NCBI GenBank assembly: GCA_021463345.1
Contig: JAJTYM010000006.1
Location: forward strand, 1 to 64,000
DNA length: 64,000 nucleotides
Direction of reading: 5' to 3'
Source of the DNA: Pseudobdellovibrionaceae bacterium
GTDB lineage: Bacteria; Bdellovibrionota; Bdellovibrionia; Bdellovibrionales; JAMPXM01
Below the pieces are notes generated by a model, which worked only from the letters and a program-made list of their open reading frames with translations, ran no database searches and was not told the origin of the DNA. Positions 8,252 to 17,787 of this stretch are shown here, piece by piece (positions within the stretch are counted from its first letter, which is position 1; every line of letters begins with the position of its first letter). A program made the position numbers and the translations under genes.

Positions 8252-9726
8252 GGAAAAAGAAGGGGTCGTTCGCGTCCACCGCGGTGGCCGCGGCTTGTGT
8301 CGCCGGCCTGGCCGGTTACGCCTACTTCGTCGAATTCAAACAGCGCGGCGAAGACGAGCGCCGCAAGGAGACCGACGCCCTCGTCCTCAAGCTCGAGAAG
8401 GAGAAGCTCACCCGCATGGAGCTTCACCGCGGGGGGGAGACCGTCGTCATGGAGCGTTCGGCCGGCGCATGGCGCTTGCTCGAGCCCGTGCGGGACACGG
8501 TCGATGACAGCCAGGTCGACGGCTTGATCGACGCTCTTTTGAGCGAGCGGGCGCAGGAGACGGTGGCGGAGGGCGATGCGATCGACTGGGCGACCTACGG
8601 CCTCGACCGACCGGTGACCCGTCTCGTGGCCATGGCCGCGGACCAGGCCCGCGAGGTCAGGATCGGAGCGGTGAAGAGCTTCGACGGCGCGCTCTACGCG
8701 CGCCTCGGCGACGAGAAAAAGGTTCTCCTCGTCGGCCAGGCCTGGGACGGTTATCTCTCGAAGCTCGTCACGGATTTGCGCGACAAGCGCCTGCTGCGCG
8801 CGCCGATCGATGGTTACGACGCGATCTCGATTCGCCGCGCGGCCGGCGGCGCCGTGAAGCTCGTCCGGAGGGACGGGGCTTGGGCGCTCGCTTCGGGCGG
8901 GGATAAATCACTCCCGGTTTCCGAGGCGCTGGTCGACGGGTTCGTCGACCGGGTGAAGGGCCTGCGCGCGGCGGGGCACGTGGCCGAGGACAAGGGTTCG
9001 CCCGCCGGGAAAAAATTCGGAGCGAGCGGCGCGCCGTCGCTCGAGATCCTCAAAGACGGCCAGCCCGTGTTCGCCATGACCGTCAGCCGCGTCAAGCCGA
9101 GCGTCGCGGAGAACTCCCCGAAAGAGCAGGACGAGCGATACCTCTATGCCACGAGCTCGGCCGGCCCGGTCGTCTTCAAATTGCAGAAAACGGCGGTCGA
9201 CGGGATCGACACGGGGCCCGAGTCGTTTTACGACAGGACGTTCCCGTTCCGCCTGGCGACGGCCGATGTGCGGAAAGTCGAGATCCTCAACGGCGCGACG
9301 CGGATCCGGGCCAAGCTCGTCGGCGATGCCTGGGCGTTGGAGACGCCGGACGCGAAGCGCGCGCTGGTCTCCAACAAAGTCCGCGAAATCGTCGACCGCG
9401 TGCCCCGCCTCGAGGTGAGCAGGTTCCGCGGCAAGGCCGCGCCCAGGGGGCTCGCGACGGGAAGTCCGGCGACCGATCGGGTCATCCGCCTGTTCGGCGA
9501 GGGCGACAAGCTCCTGCTGCAGGTGGCTTGGGGGACGGCGTACGCGGGGAAAGGCGAGGACGCGGAGGCGAAACTCGTGGACGTGAGGACAAGCGCCTCG
9601 GATCAGACGTTCTCCGTGCTCGAATCGTCCCTGGCGGGCCTGCCGTTCAACGAGCTGCTCGAACAGGCGGCGCCCGCCGCCTTGGCGACGAAACCATCCG
9701 AGGCAGCGGCGGAAAAGAAGAATTGA
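8248..9726 (+). CDS. DUF4340 domain-containing protein
   Basis: The 492-residue product has an N-terminal helix (about residues 8-27). After it come repeated domains of the DUF4340 type, with strand patterns such as LTRMELHRGGETVVMER, WRLLEPVRDTVDDSQVDGL, YGLDRPVTRL and LRDKRLL. DUF4340 proteins are anchored in the inner membrane with a periplasmic body and are regularly encoded after GldG-like proteins. The ATG overlaps the preceding stop (ATGA), so the four genes form one translationally coupled operon. Function within the exporter is unknown. Confidence 0.85.
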   Translation: MRKKKGSFASTAVAAACVAGLAGYAYFVEFKQRGEDERRKETDALVLKLEKEKLTRMELHRGGETVVMERSAGAWRLLEPVRDTVDDSQVDGLIDALLSERAQETVAEGDAIDWATYGLDRPVTRLVAMAADQAREVRIGAVKSFDGALYARLGDEKKVLLVGQAWDGYLSKLVTDLRDKRLLRAPIDGYDAISIRRAAGGAVKLVRRDGAWALASGGDKSLPVSEALVDGFVDRVKGLRAAGHVAEDKGSPAGKKFGASGAPSLEILKDGQPVFAMTVSRVKPSVAENSPKEQDERYLYATSSAGPVVFKLQKTAVDGIDTGPESFYDRTFPFRLATADVRKVEILNGATRIRAKLVGDAWALETPDAKRALVSNKVREIVDRVPRLEVSRFRGKAAPRGLATGSPATDRVIRLFGEGDKLLLQVAWGTAYAGKGEDAEAKLVDVRTSASDQTFSVLESSLAGLPFNELLEQAAPAALATKPSEAAAEKKN

Positions 9727-9754
9727 GCGGACGATCGGACGTGAAGGGGCATTC

Positions 9755-10768
9755 ATGACGGAGATTTACGAGCGATCCCCCACGCGGGTCGATCTCGCGG
9801 GAGGGACGCTCGATTGCTGGCCGCTCTATCTGTTCCTTTCCGATCCGGTCACGATCAACGTCGCGATCGACGTCTTCACGCACTGCCATCTCGCGCCGCG
9901 AGAGGCCGGCGCTGAGATCGAGCTCGTCTCGGACGATCTCAGCGCGCGCCGCTCGTACGCGGGGCTCGAGGCCGCGCTCGCGGACACCGCGCCTGAGTTC
10001 GAGCTTTACCGCGCCCATCTGCGTTTTTTTCGCCCTGAAAAGGGTTTCACGCTGCGAACGCGATCGGAGAGCCCGGTCGGCGGGGGGCTGGGCGGAAGCT
10101 CGAGCCTTTGCATCTCGATGCTCAAGGCGTTCAACCGCTGGCGTGGCGGCCGGATGCGGATCGACGAGATGGTGCGCGTCGCCTCGCATCTCGAAGCGCA
10201 GGTCCTGGTCAAGCCCACCGGCACGCAGGATTACTTCCCGCCGATCCTCGGCGGCCTGTGCTTCATCGAATACGGCGTCCCGGGCCCTCGAGCGGAATCC
10301 CACCCGATCCCGAAAGACGTCTTCGACGATCGGTTCCTGCTGGTCTACACGGGCAAGTCGCATCATTCCGGCATCAACAACTGGCAGGTGATCAAGAGCT
10401 ATCTTGACGGCGATCGGGAGACGCGCGCCCAATTGAGCGAGCTCGCATCCGTTTCCAGGCGCATGCGGGAGGCGATCTCCGCCCGGCGATGGGACGAGAT
10501 GCCGACGCTTTTTGAGAGCGAGTTCCGTGCGCGCGTGGCCCTTTCCGAGGGGTTTTCGAGCCCGGAGATCCAGAGGCTGCAGCGGCTCGCGGCGGACCAG
10601 GGCGCGGTCGCCAAGATCTGCGGCGCCGGCGGCGGCGGTTGCGTGATGATCTGGTGCCCGGATCGCCAGGCGTCGCGGGTGAAGTCGGCGGTCGAGGCCG
10701 CGGGCTTCCGGGTTTTAGCCGCGCAGCCGTGGCAAGAAGAGGGACGCGGGGGCCCGGCTCGGGCTTGA
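9755..10768 (+). CDS. GHMP-family sugar kinase (HddA-like)
   Basis: This 337-residue GHMP kinase has RVDLAGGTLD near the N-terminus (residues 11-20). The phosphate-binding motif SPVGGGLGGSSSLCISML lies at about 106-123 and the C-terminal KICGAGGGGCVMIW at about 286-299. Sequence style is closest to D-glycero-D-manno-heptose 7-phosphate kinases and related archaeal GHMP enzymes. The exact substrate cannot be read from the sequence, and no heptose-pathway neighbours are present. AAGGGG precedes the ATG. It follows the DUF4340 gene by 28 bases and may be co-transcribed. Confidence 0.85.
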   Translation: MTEIYERSPTRVDLAGGTLDCWPLYLFLSDPVTINVAIDVFTHCHLAPREAGAEIELVSDDLSARRSYAGLEAALADTAPEFELYRAHLRFFRPEKGFTLRTRSESPVGGGLGGSSSLCISMLKAFNRWRGGRMRIDEMVRVASHLEAQVLVKPTGTQDYFPPILGGLCFIEYGVPGPRAESHPIPKDVFDDRFLLVYTGKSHHSGINNWQVIKSYLDGDRETRAQLSELASVSRRMREAISARRWDEMPTLFESEFRARVALSEGFSSPEIQRLQRLAADQGAVAKICGAGGGGCVMIWCPDRQASRVKSAVEAAGFRVLAAQPWQEEGRGGPARA

Positions 10769-10782
10769 AAGGGATTTCAGCG

Positions 10783-11622
10783 ATGAAGCCGTCGCTTTCG
10801 AAGCTGGAGTCCCACCGTTTCGCCGGGGTTTCCCTCGGCGGGGGGAAGACCGATCGCACAGCCGTCGCGGTCATCGAATACTACCCGTTGCAAAGACGCG
10901 TCTTCCTGCGCGGCCTGCGCGAGCGGGTCCGGGCCGATGGCGGCGCGTCCGCCGACCTGCAGCTGCATACGATCCTGACTGAGACCGAACCCGGCATCGA
11001 GTCGGTCGCGCTCAACGCCCCCCTGCAGCTCCCCAAGTGCATGCGTTGCGAGCTCGAATGCCCGGGCTTCGAGCGTTGCGAGGTCCCCGAGATCAGGTGG
11101 ATGTGGGATCACCACCGCAAACGCGTCGAGCGGAAGCGGCCGCACAAGCTGTTCACCCCCTACACGGAGCGTTGCTCGGAGATGTTCATCTCGAGCGAGC
11201 TCGAGGAATCGTTCCATCCGCCGCACGCGTTGGGAGCCAACGCCGCGCCGCTGGCGGCCCGAGCCGTCTTCGTCTCGCGCCGCCTGGCGTTCCCGGCCTT
11301 GGAAGTGTACCCGAAACTTTCGATTTGGCGCATCGGTCGAGCTCTGCGGGTCTCGAAATCCCATCTCCGTTTCCACAAGCACTCCATCGACGGGGACGAG
11401 GCGCGGTTGGCGATCCTCACGGCGCTCGTCGAGCGCGGCATCGCGTTCATCTACCAGCAGGACATGCGCGCGATGACTGAAAACAACGACGCGTTCGAGG
11501 CGTTCATCTGCGCATTGACCGCGTTCCTCAAGTTCCGCGGGCAGACCGAACCCCCGCCGCCCGGCTTCCCGAAAGACGAGGCTTGGATCGAGTTCCCCAA
11601 GGAATCCATCGTCTGGTTTTAG
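10783..11622 (+). CDS. DUF429-like protein with N-terminal cysteine cluster
   Basis: The 279-residue product begins HRFAGVSLGGGKTDRTAVAVIEY, the first strand pair and acidic residue of a DUF429 (RNase H-fold, predicted nuclease) domain. SVALNAPLQLP (about residues 74-84) and YPKLSIWRIG follow. Between them is a C-x2-C-x3-C-x5-C cluster (C86, C89, C93, C99) that could bind zinc or an iron-sulfur centre. ATG 10783 has AAAGGGA upstream. The frame stays open to 10639, but that stretch overlaps the kinase gene. It lies 14 bases after the kinase gene. No activity is established for this subgroup. Confidence 0.7.
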   Translation: MKPSLSKLESHRFAGVSLGGGKTDRTAVAVIEYYPLQRRVFLRGLRERVRADGGASADLQLHTILTETEPGIESVALNAPLQLPKCMRCELECPGFERCEVPEIRWMWDHHRKRVERKRPHKLFTPYTERCSEMFISSELEESFHPPHALGANAAPLAARAVFVSRRLAFPALEVYPKLSIWRIGRALRVSKSHLRFHKHSIDGDEARLAILTALVERGIAFIYQQDMRAMTENNDAFEAFICALTAFLKFRGQTEPPPPGFPKDEAWIEFPKESIVWF

Positions 11623-11772
11623 CGGCCGTCCGTCGTTCGCAATGAGTTGGGATGGAAGATCTCTGGAATTCGGAGGAGCCGGACGGTTATTTCGACTCGT
11701 CGACCCGGATACGGGACTCGCACCGTTGTAACGGATTCGAGGCGAGCCAACCCCAGGGTCCCGATGGCGGTG

Positions 11773-11797
11773 CAAAAAGGTGACACGCACCTTTTTG
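11773..11797. terminator. Perfect stem-loop with T-run; terminator or REP-like element
   Basis: Arms CAAAAAGGTG (11773-11782) and CACCTTTTTG (11788-11797) pair perfectly around a five-base loop. It works as a terminator in either direction, lying 150 bases after the DUF429 gene. GGTG...CACC hairpins of this form also occur as dispersed palindromic repeats in many genomes; only one copy was noticed in this window. The rest of the 347 bases between 11623 and 11969 shows no gene. Confidence 0.6.
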
Positions 11798-11969
11798 TTG
11801 AGATGCGCGTCGTAAACGCCTTCGCACATGGCTTGCTGGGGTGGGCGTGAGTGATGTGTTGAATCGAATTGAGGATACGCTCGAGCTCTTCAGAGGCCGT
11901 ATGCTCGTCAGGGGCGTGCGGGGCGACCGCTCGTTGACGGTCGCCTTCGGGCGGGACTACGCTTTGGGG

Positions 11970-12968
11970 ATGGGATTTTCGTTGCGACTCCCGGTTTTAT
12001 TCATTTGCTCGCTCGTTTGCGCTGTTTTCGCCCGCCCCGCTGGGGCGCAGGTCGAGCATCAGTTGCTCCGCCGCATGGTCGTTTTCCCGATCAAAGCGGA
12101 AACCGAGGGGGGGAGCGCGGCGCCGCGCGACTCGCGCGCGCAAGTGCCGGCCGCCGCGCTCGAGGAGGCGTGGTGGCAGGTGAGAGAGGAATTCACGGAA
12201 AGTCGCCGCTTTCTCGTCGCGAGCAAGCAGTTTCTCATCAAGAGCGACGTCCACCAGGCGCGGCCGCCGTTGGAGCCGGCCGATGCGGTCATCCTCGGCA
12301 GGCTTCTCGACGCGCACGCGCTGGTCACGGCGCAGATCAAGGGCCGAACCCTCAGCATGCAGGTTTTCGACGGCGGGAACGGCCTGCCGCTTTGGCGAAA
12401 AGAACTCGCCATGCACCCGTCGCTCACCCTCTCCGACCAGCTCGTCGCGACCGCGCGCAAGCTCGTCGTCGACTTCGTCTCGTCGGTCCCGTACCAGGGG
12501 TTTACCCACGTGGACCCGCTCATCGGCAAGGCCGTTTTCGAGGAAGGCGACGTGCTCCTCGCCCAGGTCGACGTGGGGCTCGGCGCGCAGGTCCAGCCCG
12601 GCGATCCAGCGCAGTGGATGAAAATGGTCGGCACCGCTGTCGCGCCGCTTTTCCAGGGCGGGGCGCGCGTCAACGTTTTCGCCGAAGGGCGGGTGGTGAA
12701 AGTCGAGCAGGGGATCGCCACCGTCGAATTGCTCCGGGCCTCGCGGATCGACGACATCAAGGAGTTTTCGCTCGTGCGCCTGCCGCGCGAGTTCGAACGC
12801 TTGCAGGCGCAGGGTCTGATCAAGGAGGGCGTTCGCGGCCACCTGGGGGCGGAGATCGCCGCGCTTGAAATCAGCCCCATGGAGCGAGTCAGCCGCGAAC
12901 GCCGCCCGCTGGCGACGACGATGAGCTGGGTCGGTTCCTTGGCGGCGTTTCTTCTCCTCGCCTTCTGA
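11970..12968 (+). CDS. Secreted or membrane-anchored protein, unknown
   Basis: I place the start at ATG 11970 (GGGG upstream), which gives a typical Sec signal (LRLPVLFICSLVCAVFA, cleavage probably after PAGA, about residue 28). The 332-residue product is a mixed alpha/beta protein with repeated strand segments (MVVFPIKAE, LVTAQIKGRTLSMQVFDGG, NVFAEGRVVKVEQGIATVEL). A short C-terminal hydrophobic helix ends the protein (MSWVGSLAAFLLLAF). The fragment pattern resembles proteins built around a TolB-N-like or curli-assembly-type nucleus, but I do not recognise a family. It is convergent with the RND pump gene, and a small CCTCCCG/CGGGAGG hairpin lies after its stop. Confidence 0.7.
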   Translation: MGFSLRLPVLFICSLVCAVFARPAGAQVEHQLLRRMVVFPIKAETEGGSAAPRDSRAQVPAAALEEAWWQVREEFTESRRFLVASKQFLIKSDVHQARPPLEPADAVILGRLLDAHALVTAQIKGRTLSMQVFDGGNGLPLWRKELAMHPSLTLSDQLVATARKLVVDFVSSVPYQGFTHVDPLIGKAVFEEGDVLLAQVDVGLGAQVQPGDPAQWMKMVGTAVAPLFQGGARVNVFAEGRVVKVEQGIATVELLRASRIDDIKEFSLVRLPREFERLQAQGLIKEGVRGHLGAEIAALEISPMERVSRERRPLATTMSWVGSLAAFLLLAF

Positions 12969-13006
12969 ACGGAGCCTCCCGCGAACGGGAGGGCTCACTC
13001 GGGAAT

Positions 13007-16000
13007 TCACTTATAAGGGACGGTGTTCTCTTCGAGGGGAGCCTCAATCGCGGGTTTCGAATCATCGCCCGGGTTTGCGGAGCCCGTCGTCGCAGGGCCC
13101 GCATCGTCGCGGCCGCGGGACTGGTTGCGGGCGGCGACGTGCGCGTCAGCGCGAGCGTCGAAGCGCGTGTCGACGGTTGATTCGGCCGGCAGCGGTTTGG
13201 CGATGAAGATCCCGGCGAGGAATTCGGCCGCCCAGACGCGGAACCGGTCGATGTACGAGTACGCCGCCGGGATCACCACGAGCGTCAGCAGCGTCGAGCT
13301 GATCAGCCCGCCGATGATCGCCACCCCCATCGAGGTTCGCTGGCGAGAGGCCTCGTTCAGGCCGATCGCGATCGGCAGCGTGCCGGCGACCAGCGCCATG
13401 GTCGTCATCAGGATCGGGCGCAGCCGGGTTTTGCCGGCCTCGATGACGGCGGTCGCCCGATCGTAACCCTGATGGATCTTCTGGTTCGCGTAGTCGACCA
13501 GCAAGATCGAGTTCTTGGTGGCGACCCCCAGCAGCATGACGATGCCGATCATCGAGAAAATGTTGATGGATTCCTGCGTCACCGCGAGAGCGAGCATCGA
13601 GCCGCAGATCGCGAGCGGCAGGGCGAGCATGATCGTGAACGGGGTGACGAACGATTCGTACAGGCTCGCCAGGACGAGGAAGATGAACAGGATGCCCGCG
13701 CCCATGGCGAACATCATGCTCATGCCGAGCTCCTGGAAGTTCTCCGCTTGGCCGACGAACGCGAAATTCAGGCCGTCGTCGAGTTTCAGCCCTCCCGTGG
13801 TCAATTCCTTGGAAAGCTGTTGCATCAGCTCGCTCATCCCGTAGCCGGTCGCGATATCGGCTTGGAGCTGAACGTAGCGGGCGCGGTCCTGACGGTTGAT
13901 CTTCGACGGGCCGTCGGTGTCGACGGGACGAGCGACGTCGCGCAAGCGCACGAGGGAGCCGTTGATGTTCGGCACGTACGTCTGGTCGAAGCCGGCCTTC
14001 AGGTCGCGTTGTTCGTCCTTCAAGCGCACGCGGATGTCGTACTCGTAGCCGTTTTGCCGGAATTTCGCGGCCGTCAGGCCCTCGACCTGCGTGCGCAGTT
14101 CGTTGCCGATGGACGCCGTCGACATGCCGAGGAATTCAGCGCGGTTCTTGTCGGGGCGGACCTGGAACTCGGGTTTGCCGGGGCGGAAGTTGATGTCCGG
14201 GTCCTTGAACCCCGGGTTCTCGCGCATCCAAGCGAGCACCTTGGCGCCGACTTCCTCGAGCCGCTTCTGGTCGGTGCCGACGATGTTGAGGTTGAATGGC
14301 CTCTGGCCGCCGCCGACGGCGTCGAAGTCCTTGACGGTCGGGTTGGCGAACGCGAACTCCTTGAGCTGCTCGCGGACGCGGTCCTTGAACTGGCCGGTGT
14401 TGACGTCGCGATCGGCGGCTTTGACGAGCTTGACGTAGAAATCGGCGTAGTTCGGGTCGCCGTCGCGGGAACCGACGGTCAGCGCCGAGAGGGCCACCTC
14501 CTTGTTCCCGCGGATGACGTCGTCGATTTTCGCGGCGAGTTCCGCCATGCCGTCGAGGTTCGTGCCGGGCGGCAGGTCGACCGTGATCGAGAACTCGCCG
14601 GAGTCCTGCTGAGGCAGGAACGTTTTCGGCACGAAGCGGGCCGTCGCGAAAAGGCCGACCGAAATCGCGATCGAAACGGAGAGAACTTTGATCGGGTTGG
14701 CGAGCGTGTAGCGCAGCAGGCGCTCGTAGCCGTTCTCAAGGCTTCTCTGGAAGCGGTCGAAACCGCGCACCGCCGCGCCGATCGTGCGGCCGTAGAGCGT
14801 GCGTTTCTCCTTCTCGAGGTCGTGCGGCGGCCCCGCGAAATAGGCCGAGAGCATCGGCGCGATCGTCAGCGCGTCGAAGAGCGAGATCGCCATGGCGAAG
14901 ACGACCGTCAGGCCGAACTGCTTGAAGAACTGGCCGACGACTCCGGTGAGGAATCCGAGCGGGCCGAACACCGCGATGACCGTGAGGGTCGTCGCGATGA
15001 CCGCCAGACGGACCTCGGCGGTCCCCTCCAGGGACGCCGTCCGGGGGTCCTTGCCCATCTCGATGTGACGGAAGATGTTCTCGCGCACGACGATGGCGTC
15101 GTCGATCAGGAGGCCCACGGAGAGCGAGAGCGCGAGCAGGGTCATGATGTTGATCGAGAAGCCCGCGATCGCCATCAGGATGAACGCGCCGATCAGGGAG
15201 TTCGGCAGGGCGAGGCCCGTGATGACCGTGGAGCGGAACGACCCGAGGAAGAAGAATACGACGATGACGGCGAGGGAGATCCCGATGAAGATTGACTCCT
15301 GCACGTCGAAGATGTTCGCCCGGATCCAGAGGGAGGTGTCGCGGACGGTTTCGATCCTGGGATGGCCGGGGGCCTTCTCCAGTTCGACGTTGAGTTTCCC
15401 GACGCGCGCTTTGAGCGCGTCGACGACGGCGATCGTGTTGGCGCCGCTCTGGCGGAAGGCGAGGATGAAGACCGAGGGCTTGCCGTTGACGAACGTGCGC
15501 GACGTCTCGTCGACCAGCGTGTCCTCGACCGTGCCGAGCTCCGAGATTTTCACGGGCACATCGTTGCCGAAGAAGTTGACGATCTGGCCGTTGATGTCGG
15601 CGAGAGACTCGAACTGGCCGACGGTGCGGAACACGGTTTCCTTCGGTCCCATCGATTTCTTGCCGGCCGGGATGTCTTCGCCTTGGCCCGCGAGCCGCGC
15701 CACGACCGCGCCGGCCGAGATTTCGTGCGCCTTGAGTTTGCCGCGATCGAGTTGCACCTGGATCTCGCGCTTGCGGCCCCCGTAGACCTGCACGAGGCCG
15801 ACTTTGCCCACTTGCTCGAGGAGCGGGCGGATTTTCTGGTCGGCGAGGTCGAAAAGCTCGCCGGGCGGGAGATCGGCGCTCAACGCCAACGTCAGCACGG
15901 GTTGGTCCGCCGGGTCGATACGGCGGATCACCGGCTCCTTGATGTCGCGCGGCAGTTTGCTCTTGGCGCCGCCGGCGCGGTCGCGGACCTGCTGTTCGGC

Positions 16001-16309
16001 GTACTGCACGTCGGTTTCGAGCGTGAACTCCGCGATCACCGTGCTGACGCCCTCTCGGCTGACCGAGGTCAGTCGTTTGATGCCGGCGATGCTCGAGATC
16101 TCGTCCTCGAGCGGTTTGGAGACGAGGGTTTCGACCTCGGAGGGCCCGGCCCCCGGGTAGGCCGTGGTCACGGTGACGACGGGGAAAGTGATGTCTGGGA
16201 AGAGATCGACGCCCAGCCGTGACATCGCCATGAGCCCGGCGATCAAACTGAGGATCACGACCGAGGTGATGAAGATGGGCCGGCGGATGGAAAGATCGGC
16301 GAGATTCAT
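13007..16309 (-). CDS. RND-family efflux transporter (AcrB/HAE1 type)
   Basis: This 1100-residue inner-membrane pump has the N-terminal IRRPIFITSVVILSLIAGL helix and two long periplasmic loops. The TM4 motif GLLIDDAIVVREN carries the Asp pair of the proton relay, and the second half repeats the fold (LLGVATKNSILLVDYAN). A polar tail of about 70 residues follows the last helix. Sequence style fits the HAE1 (drug or metabolite) branch rather than metal pumps. Its ATG overlaps the TolC stop by 4 bases, so the two are coupled. No membrane-fusion-protein gene is present in the operon or the window, although RND pumps normally need one. Confidence 0.93.
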   Translation of the reverse strand: MNLADLSIRRPIFITSVVILSLIAGLMAMSRLGVDLFPDITFPVVTVTTAYPGAGPSEVETLVSKPLEDEISSIAGIKRLTSVSREGVSTVIAEFTLETDVQYAEQQVRDRAGGAKSKLPRDIKEPVIRRIDPADQPVLTLALSADLPPGELFDLADQKIRPLLEQVGKVGLVQVYGGRKREIQVQLDRGKLKAHEISAGAVVARLAGQGEDIPAGKKSMGPKETVFRTVGQFESLADINGQIVNFFGNDVPVKISELGTVEDTLVDETSRTFVNGKPSVFILAFRQSGANTIAVVDALKARVGKLNVELEKAPGHPRIETVRDTSLWIRANIFDVQESIFIGISLAVIVVFFFLGSFRSTVITGLALPNSLIGAFILMAIAGFSINIMTLLALSLSVGLLIDDAIVVRENIFRHIEMGKDPRTASLEGTAEVRLAVIATTLTVIAVFGPLGFLTGVVGQFFKQFGLTVVFAMAISLFDALTIAPMLSAYFAGPPHDLEKEKRTLYGRTIGAAVRGFDRFQRSLENGYERLLRYTLANPIKVLSVSIAISVGLFATARFVPKTFLPQQDSGEFSITVDLPPGTNLDGMAELAAKIDDVIRGNKEVALSALTVGSRDGDPNYADFYVKLVKAADRDVNTGQFKDRVREQLKEFAFANPTVKDFDAVGGGQRPFNLNIVGTDQKRLEEVGAKVLAWMRENPGFKDPDINFRPGKPEFQVRPDKNRAEFLGMSTASIGNELRTQVEGLTAAKFRQNGYEYDIRVRLKDEQRDLKAGFDQTYVPNINGSLVRLRDVARPVDTDGPSKINRQDRARYVQLQADIATGYGMSELMQQLSKELTTGGLKLDDGLNFAFVGQAENFQELGMSMMFAMGAGILFIFLVLASLYESFVTPFTIMLALPLAICGSMLALAVTQESINIFSMIGIVMLLGVATKNSILLVDYANQKIHQGYDRATAVIEAGKTRLRPILMTTMALVAGTLPIAIGLNEASRQRTSMGVAIIGGLISSTLLTLVVIPAAYSYIDRFRVWAAEFLAGIFIAKPLPAESTVDTRFDARADAHVAARNQSRGRDDAGPATTGSANPGDDSKPAIEAPLEENTVPYK

Positions 16310-17787
16310 TCGGATACCTCATGGCTCGCGGGGCGGAGCGCGTCGGCGCCGTAGAGCTTCATTTGCGCGTTCAGTTGCAGCAACTCGGCCAGGGTGCGGA
16401 TGCGGCCGAACTGCGCCTGCTCGTAATCGAGTTCGTAGAGCAGGACCTGCTGGGTCGTGCTGCGGCCCCGGTTGTGGCGGTCGCGTTCGTAGTCGAGTTT
16501 CGCGCGCTGGGTTTTCTCCAGCTCCTGGTACAGGGTCAGGCGCTCTTTGGCTTCGCCGAATTTCTGCGTGACGTCCCGCCAGTCGCGCCGTTCCTCGAAC
16601 GTCTTGCGGCTCAGGACGGTCTCGGTGGCCATGCGCTCCTTGGCGTACCCTTCACGCGAGCGCGTCGCCGCGCTGAAGTCGAGAGGCGCCGTGAACCGCA
16701 GGCCGACCGTCGTCGTCGGCCGCTCGGTCGAGAACGACTGGTCGACGGCCGCTCCTCGCGACGAATCGAAGCCGTTGGCCGCGAACGTGCCGAAGAGCTC
16801 GACGCTCGGCCGGCTCTTCTCGGCTCCGAGCCTGGCGGCGGCGGCGGCGGCGCGAGCCTGGAGCTTCGCCGCCTGGACGTCGCCGCGCGTTTGGCGCTCG
16901 GCGGGGACCTGCATGCGGTCGATCACGTCCTGCGTGAGGGGCTGAAGCCGCTCGGTCACTTCGTTCTCGTCGATGCCGCGGGCGCTGTTGAACGCGCGCT
17001 GCGCGGCCTGTTCCGCGTCGCGGGCTTGGCGGAGCTCGAGTTCGCGCGCTTTCCGGTTGGCCTGCGCTTGAAGCGAATCCGCCCGGTCGGCGAGCCCCGA
17101 GCGCGCGCGCCGATCCGCCCACGCGGTCAGGCGGTTGGCGCGATCGAGGGCCTCTCCCTGGACGCGCGCGGTTTCGCGCGCGAGAGCGAGGCGCCAGTAA
17201 GCGAGTTCGGCGTCGAGCAGGAGCGCGTTGGCGCGGTAGGACTCGGCCTCCGCCCGGGCCCGGGTGGCCGCGCTGATCGATTCGATCTGCGCGCGCGTCT
17301 CCGAGCCGAACCCGTTTCGCCAGAGCTGCTGCGAGAGCTCCAGGGTGGGCCGCGCTTCGTGGAAAGTCGGGAACGCGCCCGGCACGTCGGTCTTGCTCAG
17401 GCCGTAGTAGAGTTTCGCGCCGAGGCCGAACTTGGTCTGCTGCTGCAGGCCCAACTGGTAACTGTCGTTGAGGATCTTGTCGGCGCGGAACTGCGGGTTG
17501 AATCGTTCGTCGGACGTGGTCGAGGCCGAGCCGAACAGCTGCGGCGAGGTCAGCAGGCGGGCGTCGTACGCCTGGAGAGCCGCCGCTTCGCTCGCTTGGA
17601 TCGCGGATTTCACGTCTTCGTTCCTGGCGCGGACCGAGCCGAGGTACTGCTCGAGCGTGAGGAGCGGGCCCGCGGCGCCGGAGTCCTTGCGCGCCGCTAC
17701 CCGCGCCTCGGCCGGCTCGATCACCGCGGCGAGCGCGATGGCCGCGGCCGCCAGGAAGAAGATCAGTCGTTGGATGGAGTCGCTCAT
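16306..17787 (-). CDS. TolC-family outer membrane efflux channel
   Basis: I choose the ATG at 17787, which overlaps the TetR stop (ATGA) and opens a signal peptide (QRLIFFLAAAAIALAAV, cleaved after about PAEA). The mature protein, of about 465 residues, shows two long heptad-like helical repeats with RQARDAEQAAQRAFN-type segments, characteristic of OEP/TolC halves, separated by beta segments. It should trimerise as the outer-membrane exit duct for the RND pump encoded immediately downstream. The longer open frame to 18249 runs antisense-like through tetR and is not coding. Confidence 0.88.
   Translation of the reverse strand: MSDSIQRLIFFLAAAAIALAAVIEPAEARVAARKDSGAAGPLLTLEQYLGSVRARNEDVKSAIQASEAAALQAYDARLLTSPQLFGSASTTSDERFNPQFRADKILNDSYQLGLQQQTKFGLGAKLYYGLSKTDVPGAFPTFHEARPTLELSQQLWRNGFGSETRAQIESISAATRARAEAESYRANALLLDAELAYWRLALARETARVQGEALDRANRLTAWADRRARSGLADRADSLQAQANRKARELELRQARDAEQAAQRAFNSARGIDENEVTERLQPLTQDVIDRMQVPAERQTRGDVQAAKLQARAAAAAARLGAEKSRPSVELFGTFAANGFDSSRGAAVDQSFSTERPTTTVGLRFTAPLDFSAATRSREGYAKERMATETVLSRKTFEERRDWRDVTQKFGEAKERLTLYQELEKTQRAKLDYERDRHNRGRSTTQQVLLYELDYEQAQFGRIRTLAELLQLNAQMKLYGADALRPASHEVSE

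Noticed and set aside
11690-11740. tRNA or tmRNA-like fragment
   Set aside because: The bases resemble a T-arm only loosely and do not pair into an acceptor or anticodon stem.
13472-15295. Plus-strand open frame of 607 codons across the RND gene
   Set aside because: It is the complement shadow of the RND pump gene and has an Arg/Asp/Glu-rich low-complexity composition.
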